DNA of 52,906 nt from Arenibacter catalasegens (GTDB lineage Bacteria > Bacteroidota > Bacteroidia > Flavobacteriales > Flavobacteriaceae): NCBI RefSeq assembly GCF_002909235.1, contig NZ_PHQQ01000034.1:1-52906 (forward strand), read 5' to 3'. The notes beneath the pieces are model-generated. The model saw nothing but the letters and a program-made list of their open reading frames with translations. It was not told where the DNA came from and searched no databases. The position numbers and the translations under genes were made by a program. Positions 17,740-26,236 of the stretch are shown here, piece after piece (within the stretch, counting starts at the first letter, position 1; every line of letters starts with the position of its first letter).

Positions 17740-17822
17740 AAACCATTATTTGTTCTACAAACTAACAAAAAGTAAGATCTACGAACAACTAGAAATAGTA
17801 ATTTACCAATAATTTGGGAAGG

Positions 17823-18776
17823 CTACTGATAACCATAGATATCCTCTAGTTCCTGTTTTTCACCATTGTCATCCAAAATAGTTAGATTATATCGTATTTG
17901 GATTGGGGTATTTAGAGGGGCGTGGTAATAAATAATCCATGCATCGGCTTCCGTAACACCTATACAACCGTTGGAATAGGCCTTGCCCAAGCTCACTGGA
18001 TTGGTGGTAGGATGTATCATTTGCCCATTTCGAATACCATTTATTTCCGTTTCTATCCATGGAATAACAGGCATTATGGTTGTTTTTTTGTCATCCCTTT
18101 TGGTGACATAAAATCGCTTGCCGGTCACGGGATTATAAAAACTAGGGTTCCTTTCCACCCTTACTATTTTACCTTTTCCGGTTTTGGTCCTTAAATCTGT
18201 AACGCGATCCCCCATGGCCAAATATCTTTTTCTATGCTGTCCTACCCGAATGGGGATGGTATACAGAAGCAAGGAATCTTGATAAATACGAAGTTTGTAC
18301 TCTGGAATATTTACATCTATCCAAGTATTTTCAATATTCCTTATAAGATTCTGCCCTTCGTCCGCATCCGGTATCAACAAAGAATCATGAGCCTTGAGAA
18401 CAATCATTTTCCGCTGATCATAAACAAAGGAATCCAATGCCATTTGCCTGTAATAATCCGTGTTGGCCAAAGTATCCATTATCCACGGATTGGCTCGCAC
18501 CAAGATATGCTCGGATAAAGTATAGGGCACCAAGGAATCATTCTTGTTCGCCAAAGAATCCATAAACTTAAAATAATGGCCAACTGTAATATCTCTATTA
18601 ATATAGGCTTGTATGGGTTTCGATTTCTTCAGGCTATTATTTTGCTCCTCCGCCTTTTGCGCTGTGGAATCGGACTTTACAATGGAAGTATTCTTTATTG
18701 AAATGGGCCGATTAACATTACATGAAACTACCAAAAGGGTTAAAAAAATGAGTATGATCGTATAATGCTTAATCAT
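17823..18776 (-). CDS. L,D-transpeptidase (YkuD domain) lipoprotein
   Basis: A 317-aa envelope enzyme with a lipobox LLVVSC (Cys19) after a short hydrophobic signal. The YkuD catalytic domain occupies about residues 150-300: WIDVNIPEYKLRIYQDSLLLYTIPIRVG starts it, and the catalytic part is His255 (QMIHPTTNP) and Cys271 in YSNGCIGVT. The family usually shows S-H-G-C; here the second position is Asn, as in several Bacteroidota and YcbB-like members. It forms 3-3 peptidoglycan cross-links or attaches proteins to peptidoglycan. A Crp/Fnr-type repeat lies 67 bp upstream of its start, pointing the other way. Confidence 0.9.
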   Translation of the reverse strand: MIKHYTIILIFLTLLVVSCNVNRPISIKNTSIVKSDSTAQKAEEQNNSLKKSKPIQAYINRDITVGHYFKFMDSLANKNDSLVPYTLSEHILVRANPWIMDTLANTDYYRQMALDSFVYDQRKMIVLKAHDSLLIPDADEGQNLIRNIENTWIDVNIPEYKLRIYQDSLLLYTIPIRVGQHRKRYLAMGDRVTDLRTKTGKGKIVRVERNPSFYNPVTGKRFYVTKRDDKKTTIMPVIPWIETEINGIRNGQMIHPTTNPVSLGKAYSNGCIGVTEADAWIIYYHAPLNTPIQIRYNLTILDDNGEKQELEDIYGYQ

Positions 18777-18842
18777 TAGGGAAGCGTTTGGTTCTAATTA
18801 AATCAAAACTAATATGCCTCAAGGGATTATAAAATGATAATG

Positions 18843-18876
18843 GTCACACCAGCACATGACATTCCTCATTTTAAGC
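18843..18876 (+). repeat. 34-bp direct repeat, copy 1
   Basis: These 34 bases are identical to 20678-20711. The copy begins GTCACACCAGCACATGAC and ends CATTTTAAGC. It contains the Crp/Fnr-type 12-mer TGACATTCCTCA (18857-18868). The bases outside the repeat differ, so the identity is confined to this box. Confidence 0.95.
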
Positions 18877-18899
18877 ACTTGTCTATCGATTTATGTTAT
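18857..18899 (+). promoter_or_regulatory. Candidate Crp/Fnr-type site with weak -7 element
   Basis: TGACATTCCTCA at 18857-18868, then 23 nt, then TATGTTAT at 18892-18899. The spacing equals that of the other sites in the window, but the -7 element matches TAnnTTTG at only four of six fixed positions. If used, it drives the SnoaL-like gene with a leader of about 190 nt. Confidence 0.4.
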
Positions 18900-19096
18900 T
18901 TATTTGAACCGATCCACCAAATAAGCTCCTATAAAATTCGAGTAGAAATCCAAATAAGTAAGGGAAATGGATGCTGGGCTAAAACGAAAGCATTAAATTA
19001 AAGTTTAGATTTACAGATGACGTATTTAATATAAAGCACATCATCCTTTTTGTGTTTATCAGACAGTAACCCGAATAATCTTAAAACTAGAAAAAA

Positions 19097-19552
19097 ATGA
19101 AAAAGAGCTTCCTTTTAACCCTGTACATTTTTCTAGCCATGCAATTGTCATATTCCCAGGGCAATACGGGTAATTCGGAACAAAGGCAAGGGATTCATGC
19201 CTTGATAGAAGCCTATGCCCAAGCCAGGGAAAAGAAAGATACCCTATTGCTCAAAGAAATTCTAACGGCAGATGTAGATCAACTGGTTTCATCGGGGATT
19301 TGGAGAACGGGTAAAAAAGAATCCATGAAAGGGATGCTCCAAAGCTCGACTGGCAACCCAGGAACACGAACCTTCAAAATTGAAAAAATACGCTTTCTTA
19401 ATGCGGAGAGTGCAATAGCAGATGCCAGATATCAAATACAGAATCCTGATGATACCCTTAGGAATATGTGGAGCACTTTTATTGTAGTTTTCGAGGAAAA
19501 TAGGTGGAAAATTTCTGCTATAAGAAATATGTTGCCCGCAGGGCCACAATAA
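19097..19552 (+). CDS. Secreted SnoaL-like / DUF4440 (NTF2-fold) protein
   Basis: A 151-aa protein with a signal peptide (MKKSFLLTLYIFLAMQLSYSQ, cleaved after about residue 21). The mature part fits an NTF2-like fold: helix QGIHALIEAYAQAREKKDTLLLKEILTADVDQLV, then beta strands ending TFIVVFEENRWKISAIRNMLP. These domains bind small ligands or act as enzymes; no catalytic residues can be named. It stands alone, with a terminal overlap zone of 58 bp to the convergent XRE gene. Confidence 0.82.
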   Translation: MKKSFLLTLYIFLAMQLSYSQGNTGNSEQRQGIHALIEAYAQAREKKDTLLLKEILTADVDQLVSSGIWRTGKKESMKGMLQSSTGNPGTRTFKIEKIRFLNAESAIADARYQIQNPDDTLRNMWSTFIVVFEENRWKISAIRNMLPAGPQ

Positions 19553-19610
19553 GCTTTCAATCTGGCCATTGTTTAAAAGTCAATAAAAATCGATTCTGAT
19601 TTCTAATTGA

Positions 19611-19820
19611 TCATCCTTCAGGACTAAATTCCAAAATATCGCCAGGCTGACAATCCAATACCTCGCAAATGGAGTTAAGCGTACTGAACCTAATGGCTTT
19701 TGCCTTCCCATTTTTAAGAATGGAAAGATTGGACATAGTAATGCCCACTTTCACCGACAGATCGGTAAGTGACATTTTACGCTTTGCAAGCATTACATCA
19801 AGGTTAATTATTATCGGCAT
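19611..19820 (-). CDS. XRE-family HTH regulator (YozG-like)
   Basis: A 69-aa DNA-binding protein that is a single Cro/C1-type helix-turn-helix: MLAKRKMSLTDLSVKVGITMSNLSILKNGKAKAIRFSTLNSICEVLDCQPGDIL. This compact type is regularly encoded next to DUF2975 membrane proteins, as here, with 9 bp between the two genes. It probably autoregulates the pair; the signal is unknown. Confidence 0.92.
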   Translation of the reverse strand: MPIIINLDVMLAKRKMSLTDLSVKVGITMSNLSILKNGKAKAIRFSTLNSICEVLDCQPGDILEFSPEG

Positions 19821-19829
19821 TGCATATGT

Positions 19830-20474
19830 TTAAATAGTCAAATCATTCTCCTGTTTCATTTGCGAGCCAATACGAAACGCCTCGGCAATCACCCAAAGAA
19901 AAAGAAAAGAAAATACGGACTGTAAGGTCATAAACGAGAAAAAATTGATATTTGTAAACTCAAGACCCGGATACTCCAATTTATCATAAAGATAGGATGA
20001 AGCAAAGATAGTGGCCAATCTATCGAAAAAAATGCATCCAATTCCCAGAAGGGCTATCCATCGCAGACGAATCGCATTTTCTATAATTAGAAATTCTCCT
20101 TGTTTTGCCGCTTCCAGAATCTTAATAGTCCATCTTAAACTGTATAGTATGCAAACATTGGCAAGTACCGAAATACCGCTATAAGCAAGTAAAAAACCCT
20201 TAGGCAGCTTGTCCACCCCAATAATCCCCATGGCGTTCTCGATATTGAATGTAGTCTCTATCATATTATTTGGGATGTTCACAATCCCATCCTGACTAAG
20301 GGAAAACATAACCGTAAAACCCGCTGGGAAAATAGGGGATCCCGTAAAAAAAGCAACAATTGCCAAAAGAATGAATAATCCAAGGCCAAATCCCATAAGC
20401 AAAAAGCCTATCTGAAAGACAATAAGTAGGAAATTGATTAGATTTCCGCTGTTAAATTTGTTCTGAATTGCCAT
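19830..20474 (-). CDS. DUF2975 membrane protein
   Basis: A 214-aa protein with four predicted transmembrane segments: around residues 13-42 (LLIVFQIGFLLMGFGLGLFILLAIVAFF), 100-120 (ISVLANVCILYSL), 140-160 (WIALLGIGCIFFDRLATIFA) and 180-200 (FSFMTLQSVFSFLFLWVIAEAF). The final FRIGSQMKQENDLTI tail is typical of DUF2975 proteins. It is the upstream partner of the YozG-like XRE regulator. No catalytic motif is present; the function is unknown. Confidence 0.88.
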   Translation of the reverse strand: MAIQNKFNSGNLINFLLIVFQIGFLLMGFGLGLFILLAIVAFFTGSPIFPAGFTVMFSLSQDGIVNIPNNMIETTFNIENAMGIIGVDKLPKGFLLAYSGISVLANVCILYSLRWTIKILEAAKQGEFLIIENAIRLRWIALLGIGCIFFDRLATIFASSYLYDKLEYPGLEFTNINFFSFMTLQSVFSFLFLWVIAEAFRIGSQMKQENDLTI

Positions 20475-20677
20475 ATAATATTATTTTATTATTGTAAAAG
20501 AACAAATATTTATTGATAAACAATAACAATTTAAATTAAATATTACCAATTAATGCATAATTCAATAAATTAAGACGGTGTAACCATGTACCTTATTCAT
20601 ACCTTATTTTAAAGACCAACTCTATATAATTGGGCGGTAGGTCTCTTTAATCTCATAAATCAATTAAAAATACATCA

Positions 20678-20711
20678 GTCACACCAGCACATGACATTCC
20701 TCATTTTAAGC
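20678..20711 (+). repeat. 34-bp direct repeat, copy 2
   Basis: Identical to 18843-18876. This copy lies immediately upstream of the Mla operon promoter and supplies its Crp/Fnr-type site (20692-20703). Confidence 0.95.
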
Positions 20712-20734
20712 CCTTAGCTTTCATGGTATCTTTG
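20692..20734 (+). promoter_or_regulatory. Mla operon promoter with Crp/Fnr-type activator site
   Basis: TGACATTCCTCA (20692-20703), 23 nt, then TATCTTTG (20727-20734), a full match to the Bacteroidota -7 consensus TAnnTTTG. There is no TTG at the -33 position, as expected of an activator-dependent promoter. With a start about 7 nt after the -7 element, the palindrome centres near -43, the class II activator position. The ATG at 20766 gives a leader of about 25 nt. Confidence 0.65.
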
Positions 20735-20765
20735 ATTAAATAGGTCCTTACAAAAGGATTTGGGT

Positions 20766-21548
20766 ATGGACAATACATCAACGTTATTTAAAGGGGTAAA
20801 AGAATTTTTTATAGAGATCGGTGATCTCTCTTATTTTACTGCCCGATTTTTTAAAGAGGTATTAAAACCTCCTTTCGAATTTAGGGAGTTACTGCGCCAA
20901 TGCTATCAAATGGGGAACCGATCCCTGGTCTTGGTAACGATAACAGGGTTTATCATTGGCCTGGTGCTCACCCTGCAATCTAGACCCACTTTAATTCAAT
21001 TTGGAGCCGTTTCCTGGATGCCCAATATGGTTGGTATCTCCATAGTAAGGGAAATAGGGCCTGTAATTACTGCCCTGATCTGCGCTGGCCGTATTGCATC
21101 AGGGATAGGAGCCGAATTAGGCTCTATGCGGGTAACCGAGCAAATTGATGCCATGGAGGTCTCGGGGACCAACCCCTTTAAATATTTGGTAATTACACGG
21201 ATAATGGCCACCACTTTAATGCTGCCAATTTTAGTGATTTACGGGGATTTGGTAGCTCTTTATGGGTCGGCTTTAGTAGAAAATTTAAAGGGAGATGTTT
21301 CCTTTCAACTCTACTTTAATACGGTTTTCAATGCTTTATCCTTTGCCGACTTGGTACCAGCCACCATAAAATCGGTCTTTTTTGGATTTACCATAGGATT
21401 GGTAGGATGCTATAAGGGGTATTATTGTAAAAAAGGTACTGCAGGAGTTGGGGTAGCCGCAAATACAGCTGTGGTCATGGCATCCTTACTATTATTTGTG
21501 GTAGATTTTATAGCGGTATTTATTTCCGATATATTTTATGAACTTTAG
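20766..21548 (+). CDS. mlaE: MlaE-family ABC transporter permease
   Basis: A 260-aa inner-membrane permease of a phospholipid (Mla-type) transporter. Hydrophobic segments at about 50-75, 95-120, 150-175, 200-220 and 235-258 match the MlaE fold. The conserved MVGISIVREIGPVITALICAGRIASGIGAELGSM stretch around 85-120 is diagnostic. The start is the ATG at 20766; an in-frame TTG six bases earlier is less likely. It is the first gene of a three-gene operon with the ATPase and the MlaD-like protein, so it helps move lipids between inner and outer membrane. Confidence 0.93.
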   Translation: MDNTSTLFKGVKEFFIEIGDLSYFTARFFKEVLKPPFEFRELLRQCYQMGNRSLVLVTITGFIIGLVLTLQSRPTLIQFGAVSWMPNMVGISIVREIGPVITALICAGRIASGIGAELGSMRVTEQIDAMEVSGTNPFKYLVITRIMATTLMLPILVIYGDLVALYGSALVENLKGDVSFQLYFNTVFNALSFADLVPATIKSVFFGFTIGLVGCYKGYYCKKGTAGVGVAANTAVVMASLLLFVVDFIAVFISDIFYEL

Positions 21549-21552
21549 GATT

Positions 21553-22332
21553 ATGGATCAAAATCAAGTAGCACATACTATAGAATCAGTTAACCAAAAA
21601 AAAACGGTTATAGAGATCAATGATCTCTATAAAAGTTTCGGTGACAATCACGTATTGAACGGATTTAATATGACCCTACTAGAGGGCCAAAATCTTGTGG
21701 TAATGGGGAAATCGGGTTCTGGGAAATCGGTAATGATCAAATGCCTTGTGGGCTTGGAACAACCCGATAGTGGAACCGTTAAAATATTGGGTAAAGAAAT
21801 AAATAAGCTGGACCAAAAAACTTTGGACGAATTGCGTTCCGATATCGGTTTTCTTTTTCAGGGAAGTGCATTGTACGATTCCATGACGGTCCGCGAAAAT
21901 TTAGAATTTCCCATGCGCAGGCATAAAAAAAAATTGGGAGTGGTTATGGATACTGAATCTCTGGTGTTGGAAGCCTTGGAAAATGTTGGATTGGCACATA
22001 CTATGAATTTAATGCCTGTAGAACTATCGGGAGGAATGAAAAGAAGGATCGCCTTGGCACGTACCCTAATTCTAAAACCAAAGGTAATCTTATATGATGA
22101 GCCTACAAGCGGATTGGACCCTATTACCTCCAAAGAGATAATAGAATTAATGAGGTCCATACAAAAGAAATACGGCACTTCCTCCCTAATTATTACCCAT
22201 GATGTGGATTGTGCCAGAGTAATCTCGGAGCGAATGATCCTTTTGGTAGATGGAATTAATTACGCAGAAGGTACCTATTCGCAATTATCGCAATCTACCG
22301 ACCCCAAAGTAGAAGCCTTTTTTAAAAAATAA
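21553..22332 (+). CDS. mlaF: MlaF-like ABC transporter ATP-binding protein
   Basis: A 259-aa ABC ATPase. Walker A is VMGKSGSGKSVMIK (around residues 50-63), the Q-loop FLFQGSALYDSMT, signature LSGGMKRRIALARTL, Walker B VILYDEPTSGLD and H-loop IITHDVD. The 'SGGMKRR' signature and 'GSALYDSMTV' are typical of lipid-transport MlaF ATPases. I chose the ATG at 21553 because the in-frame ATG at 21538 lies inside the permease gene. It powers the MlaE permease. Confidence 0.93.
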   Translation: MDQNQVAHTIESVNQKKTVIEINDLYKSFGDNHVLNGFNMTLLEGQNLVVMGKSGSGKSVMIKCLVGLEQPDSGTVKILGKEINKLDQKTLDELRSDIGFLFQGSALYDSMTVRENLEFPMRRHKKKLGVVMDTESLVLEALENVGLAHTMNLMPVELSGGMKRRIALARTLILKPKVILYDEPTSGLDPITSKEIIELMRSIQKKYGTSSLIITHDVDCARVISERMILLVDGINYAEGTYSQLSQSTDPKVEAFFKK

Positions 22333-22336
22333 GCAT

Positions 22337-23326
22337 ATGGCAAAGACAAAATTAGAAAACTTGAAACTCGGAATATTCGTCGTCTTCGGCACATTACTAT
22401 TGGTTACGGCTGCCTATTTAATTGGAAACAGGCAGAATATGTTTGGCAAAACCATTCCTATAAGTGCTCTTTTTAAAGATGCCAACGGACTTCAAAATGG
22501 AAATAATGTGCGTTTTTCCGGGATTAATGTGGGTACGGTGAATAAAATAGAAATGATAAACGATACCACCATTCGTGTACATATGATTATCGAGGAAAAA
22601 ATGCAAAATCATATTAAAAAAGATGCCGTAGCTACCATTGGTTCCGATGGCCTTGTAGGCAGTATGCTCATCAATATTGTACCTGGGAAAGGAAAGACAA
22701 CCCATATTGGCCCCGGGGATGAACTGCAATCTTATAGCAGGGTTGCCACCCAAGATATGCTAAACACCCTAAACCAGACCAATGAAAATGCAGCTTTGTT
22801 GACACAGGATCTTCTAAAAGTCACTCGGTCATTGACGCAAGGCAAAGGTACCTTTGGGAGGTTGCTCAATGATTCCCTTATGGCCACTGAACTGCACCAA
22901 ACCATTACCAATTTGAAACTTAGCAGTAGTGAAGCCAACAAAATGATAGGGGAAATGAACCAAATTGTAAAACAGTTCGATTTTGAGAATAGCGCTGCCG
23001 GGGTTCTCCTAAAAGACTCTATTTCCGGGGATAAAATGAGAAATGTAATTTCCCATCTAGAAAATTCCAGTATCGAAATCGAAAAAATGTCTTTGAATTT
23101 AAATTCGGTAATTGGAAATATAAAAAAAGGGAAGGGTGCCATTAACTATTTAGCATCCGATACTATACTAGTAGGGCAATTGGAGACGACCATGGAAAAT
23201 GTTACGGAAGGGGTGAAAAACTTCAATGAAGTAACCGAAGCCTTGAAACATAATTTCTTGACTCGACGATATTTCAAAAAGAAAGAAAAAGAGCAAAAGA
23301 AGGAGCAGGAAAAAATAAATGAATAA
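22337..23326 (+). CDS. mlaD: MlaD family (MCE domain) protein
   Basis: A 329-aa periplasmic, membrane-anchored protein. One N-terminal transmembrane helix (LGIFVVFGTLLLVTAAYLIG, about residues 11-30) is followed by one MCE domain at about 38-120 (ISALFKDANGLQNGNNVRFSGINVGTVNKIE). A long helical, coiled-coil region with NLNSVIGNIKKGKGAINYL and SVTRSLTQGKGTFGRLLND-type repeats follows, and the C-terminus is lysine/glutamate-rich (KKKEKEQKKEQEKINE). It starts 4 nt after the ATPase and holds the lipid between the membranes. No MlaB or MlaC gene accompanies it. Confidence 0.92.
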   Translation: MAKTKLENLKLGIFVVFGTLLLVTAAYLIGNRQNMFGKTIPISALFKDANGLQNGNNVRFSGINVGTVNKIEMINDTTIRVHMIIEEKMQNHIKKDAVATIGSDGLVGSMLINIVPGKGKTTHIGPGDELQSYSRVATQDMLNTLNQTNENAALLTQDLLKVTRSLTQGKGTFGRLLNDSLMATELHQTITNLKLSSSEANKMIGEMNQIVKQFDFENSAAGVLLKDSISGDKMRNVISHLENSSIEIEKMSLNLNSVIGNIKKGKGAINYLASDTILVGQLETTMENVTEGVKNFNEVTEALKHNFLTRRYFKKKEKEQKKEQEKINE

Positions 23327-23379
23327 GTTCCTATACCCTATTATTAATTAGTTCCACCACATGGAAATTAGTGTCAATA

Positions 23380-24597
23380 CTACTCATTATCCAATTCTAT
23401 GATTGTAATTTCGGGACGCATGCCCAAACGACCAGGGAAGCCCATCCACCCCAATCCTCGGGTTACATAAAGATACTGCTGCCCCAACTGGTATAATCCC
23501 GCCCAATGTTTGTATTTGTACTTTATGGGACTCCATTTTTTATTTCTGATATTGATCCCGGCCTGCATACCGTGTGTATGTCCAGATAGCGTGAGGGCTA
23601 TATTGGTTTGATCCACCACTTCCCCACTCCAATGTGAGGGGTCGTGGGACAATAATATTTTAAATGCAATCCCGTTTACATCCAGCAGGGATTTTTTGAG
23701 GTCCCCATATTGTTTAAAGGGGGGATTGCCCCAATTCTCTACTCCCACAATAGCAATTTTATCCCCATTGTTTTCAATACATTCGGCTTCATTCAGTAAA
23801 AGCTTAAAACCAATTGCAGCATGAAAATCTTTGATATCCGTAAAGTTACTATTCCTTTCTTCCTCCGATTCCCATTTGCTGTAATCCCCGTAATCATGAT
23901 TCCCCAGCACCGAATATTTACCCTCCTTAGCGGTAAGTTGCTTTAAAACTGTCTCCCAACCATTCAATTCCCATGCATAGTTATTCACCAAATCGCCCGT
24001 AAAAAAAATAAAATCCGGATTTAATTGATTAATAGTTTTAATGGCGCGGTCCAGAATATGGTAACGATAGTTAAAACTGCCCAAATGAAGATCGGATATT
24101 TGAACTATTCGCAATCCGTTAAAATTTTGCGGAAGTAATTTCGATACTACTTTAACATGATGCACCTTAAATCTGTATACCGCCCTAAATACGGCATATA
24201 CGATAACAAAAAAAGGCAAAAACCCAAAAAAAACGCCAATCATAGGAATGATAAGCAAGGATTTTTCGTCTGAAATTAAAAAGTTGGAAAAATAGAGGAT
24301 GGAGATAACCACTACAAATATTAGTTTGGGAATAAAGGAGGAAACCGTTAAACCATATAAGGTTGAAATAAGCAGTTGTTTTCTTTGCGGTGCTATACTC
24401 TCCAATCTAATTTTTAACACCAAAATGGAAATGATAAGCCCTATGGTAAAAAACCAAAAGGCGATATAAATACTGTTCTTTAGATTGGAAGATACAATGG
24501 GCTCCATGATAGAGCTAAGCCAATAGAAAGCCAAAGCATCTATCAGTAAAATACCAAAACATAAAAGGACTATTGCAAAAAAAGTATATGATCGCAT
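23380..24597 (-). CDS. Membrane-anchored metallophosphoesterase
   Basis: A 405-aa protein with four N-terminal hydrophobic segments (about 6-25, 43-62, 82-105 and 112-135), then a calcineurin-like phosphoesterase domain facing the cytoplasm. Motifs in order: RIVQISDLHLGSFN (D-x-H), FTGDLVNNYAWE (GD), VLGNHDYGDYSKWE (GNHD), LLSHDPSHW and LTLSGHTHGMQAG (GHTH). This matches YkuE-like enzymes, often linked to membrane-lipid phosphate groups such as UDP-diacylglucosamine or cell-envelope lipids. It is the third gene of the flavodoxin / CDP-alcohol phosphatidyltransferase group. Confidence 0.92.
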   Translation of the reverse strand: MRSYTFFAIVLLCFGILLIDALAFYWLSSIMEPIVSSNLKNSIYIAFWFFTIGLIISILVLKIRLESIAPQRKQLLISTLYGLTVSSFIPKLIFVVVISILYFSNFLISDEKSLLIIPMIGVFFGFLPFFVIVYAVFRAVYRFKVHHVKVVSKLLPQNFNGLRIVQISDLHLGSFNYRYHILDRAIKTINQLNPDFIFFTGDLVNNYAWELNGWETVLKQLTAKEGKYSVLGNHDYGDYSKWESEEERNSNFTDIKDFHAAIGFKLLLNEAECIENNGDKIAIVGVENWGNPPFKQYGDLKKSLLDVNGIAFKILLSHDPSHWSGEVVDQTNIALTLSGHTHGMQAGINIRNKKWSPIKYKYKHWAGLYQLGQQYLYVTRGLGWMGFPGRLGMRPEITIIELDNE

Positions 24598-24611
24598 TAA
24601 TAAGGGCTTTG

Positions 24612-25208
24612 CTATTGGGTGTTTGTATTCTTTGGCCTTCTTTCATCACTAAGGGCCCAGAAATAACCTTTTACGTCTTCTACCCACTGATCATACATAA
24701 AGATAAGTGTAATTTCTTCAATAGTCTCCAAAACACCCAAAACAATCATGGTATAGAATAACCAATAAACCGGACCAAAAAATAACAACCATAAAATAAA
24801 AACTCCTTGAATAATGGCCGACATTTTAGCCAAATAAGTATGAAAGGCAGTTGCCCTTCCATATTTAACAAAGGCAATAGTCATTTGTAAAAGATAGGGA
24901 ACAAATGCTAAAAGGATAAGAAGATAGTTTTCCTTGATAAAAGCATTTTCAAAAAAGAACAGACCGATCAACCCAATAACCAGGGTTATTTGATCTCCAA
25001 TGGAATCGAGCTGTGAGCCTCTAGCACTTGTGATTTTAAGCTTTCTAGCCAAAAAGCCGTCTATTGCATCCGTACTATAACTTATGAGCAGCATCCAAGT
25101 AAACCATTCGCGTTCCCCAAACCAAATTAGACCAACCAACAAAGGAACGGCCATTATCCGGTAGAAAGAAAACCAATCGGCGATATTAAAATATTTAAAA
25201 TTATACAT
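24612..25208 (-). CDS. CDP-alcohol phosphatidyltransferase family protein
   Basis: A 198-aa integral membrane enzyme. The family motif D-x2-D-G-x2-A-R-x8-G-x3-D-x3-D appears as DAIDGFLARKLKITSARGSQ followed by LDSIGD at about residues 47-72. Hydrophobic helices cover most of the rest. It makes phosphodiester lipids by transferring a phosphatidyl group from CDP-diacylglycerol to an alcohol, for example glycerol-phosphate or inositol; the acceptor cannot be told. It starts 42 nt downstream of the flavodoxin-like gene and ends 14 nt before the metallophosphoesterase, so it sits inside an operon. Confidence 0.92.
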   Translation of the reverse strand: MYNFKYFNIADWFSFYRIMAVPLLVGLIWFGEREWFTWMLLISYSTDAIDGFLARKLKITSARGSQLDSIGDQITLVIGLIGLFFFENAFIKENYLLILLAFVPYLLQMTIAFVKYGRATAFHTYLAKMSAIIQGVFILWLLFFGPVYWLFYTMIVLGVLETIEEITLIFMYDQWVEDVKGYFWALSDERRPKNTNTQ

Positions 25209-25250
25209 TTCAATTAATTGGGATGATAGAATCCGATATTAAAAAGGTTA

Positions 25251-25769
25251 TTACGACGACAGCAAATTTAGCAAGGGATTTAGTTCATTAATGATTTTCC
25301 CTACATACATAGGTGTTTCATCCATTATGGATTCTCCTGTAATTGCATCTATTCCCTCCATTCTGTAGGTACCCTGTCCTGAAGTGGTTAGGACAACCAT
25401 TTTGTCCCTCTCCTCAACGGTTCTGTCCATAAACGATTTAATGGATGCTGGGGGATTCCAGTTTTCCCAAGTATGTATCACTAGCAAGGCATCGTAATTC
25501 ATAAGATCCACATCCACCAATGAAGAGACATCTATTACCTTAATATAAACAGATTCCGATTTATAATAATCTACAATGGCAGTGGTAATCGTATTCTTAA
25601 ATTCGCTTCCCTGAGTTGCAATTAGCAATTTGGAATTTCCTACAGGAGAATTTACCTCGTAATTTTGGACAACGTCCATAGCGTATTCTTGTTGATACCA
25701 AAGTAAAAAAGCCAAGAACAACACAGCAATGGATAATAATATGAGCAATATCTTTTTGAACTTTTTCAT
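25251..25769 (-). CDS. Membrane-anchored flavodoxin-like protein
   Basis: A 172-aa protein that starts at the ATG 25769 with MKKFKKILLILLSIAVLFLAFLLWY, a single membrane anchor. An upstream in-frame ATG at 25832 would add 21 residues before the anchor, which is unlikely. The soluble part reads SKLLIATQGSEFKNTITTAIVDYY, then YDALLVIHTWENWNPPASIKSFMDR and MVVLTTSGQGTYRMEGIDAITGES, the phosphate, 60s and 90s loops of the flavodoxin fold. It may carry or sense electrons near the membrane. It leads the operon with the CDP-alcohol phosphatidyltransferase and the metallophosphoesterase. Confidence 0.8.
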   Translation of the reverse strand: MKKFKKILLILLSIAVLFLAFLLWYQQEYAMDVVQNYEVNSPVGNSKLLIATQGSEFKNTITTAIVDYYKSESVYIKVIDVSSLVDVDLMNYDALLVIHTWENWNPPASIKSFMDRTVEERDKMVVLTTSGQGTYRMEGIDAITGESIMDETPMYVGKIINELNPLLNLLSS

Positions 25770-25891
25770 AATATACCTTCGATTAATTTCAAAAATGCTA
25801 GCAATAGCTTTTGAAGTGATGCTTATCGCCAATCATAAGCTGCCACATATTGAATTGGAATGGCTATGATTTTTCCTTCAACTTTGAATTA

Positions 25892-25934
25892 TAAAGCTAT
25901 TCCTTAACCGCACACCGCCCTATGACCTTTGTCA
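25892..25934 (-). promoter_or_regulatory. Flavodoxin operon promoter with Crp/Fnr-type site
   Basis: On the minus strand a perfect palindrome TGACAAAGGTCA (plus strand TGACCTTTGTCA, 25923-25934), 23 nt, then TAGCTTTA (25899-25892), which matches five of six fixed positions of the -7 consensus. The geometry equals the Mla promoter. Expected start near 25885, leaving a leader of about 115 nt to the ATG at 25769. Confidence 0.6.
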
Positions 25935-26136
25935 GTTATGATTGCCATTGAAGTAATAGTAGTTGGATAAGTGGCAAATGTTGTTTAGGAAAAAACACTC
26001 AATAGGAAATGTAATGATGGTATATACCTAGTCAATTGCCTCAGGGAAGGCCCATGAGCCAACGAAAGGAAACTACTTATAATATTTCGACGCCCGCCTG
26101 AACGGAACGGGCAGGCAAGTGCCAGAGCATTCAAAT

Positions 26137-26149
26137 CTCACTTAGTGAG
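26137..26149. repeat. Perfect short inverted repeat
   Basis: CTCACT-T-AGTGAG, six bases on each arm around one base. It lies 150 bp upstream of the OmpA lipoprotein gene. It could be an operator; the length is too short to exclude chance. Confidence 0.35.
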
Positions 26150-26224
26150 TAAAATCATTTAAAAAAAACATACCAATTGTCATGGCCCACCTATCTATAA
26201 ATCGAAAAACAGCCATAAACGATA

Positions 26225-26236
26225 TGATTTATATCA
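26225..26236 (+). promoter_or_regulatory. Crp/Fnr-type palindrome upstream of OmpA lipoprotein
   Basis: TGATTTATATCA, with TGAT and ATCA arms around four bases, 64 bp before the gene start. Unlike the others, the -7 element is not at the 23-nt spacing (TTCTTTAC occupies that place), so this site may work differently or not at all. Confidence 0.5.

Larger units (their letters stand above)
18777..19096. other. Divergent intergenic region with 34-bp repeat copy 1
   Basis: This region lies between the L,D-transpeptidase and the SnoaL-like gene. Its only clear structure is the repeat at 18843-18876 with its embedded palindrome and a weak -7 element downstream. Confidence 0.6.

Noticed and set aside
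17823..18776. L,D-transpeptidase inactive because SNGC replaces SHGC
   Set aside because: The catalytic Cys271 and His255 are present, and the position before Gly-Cys varies in active family members.
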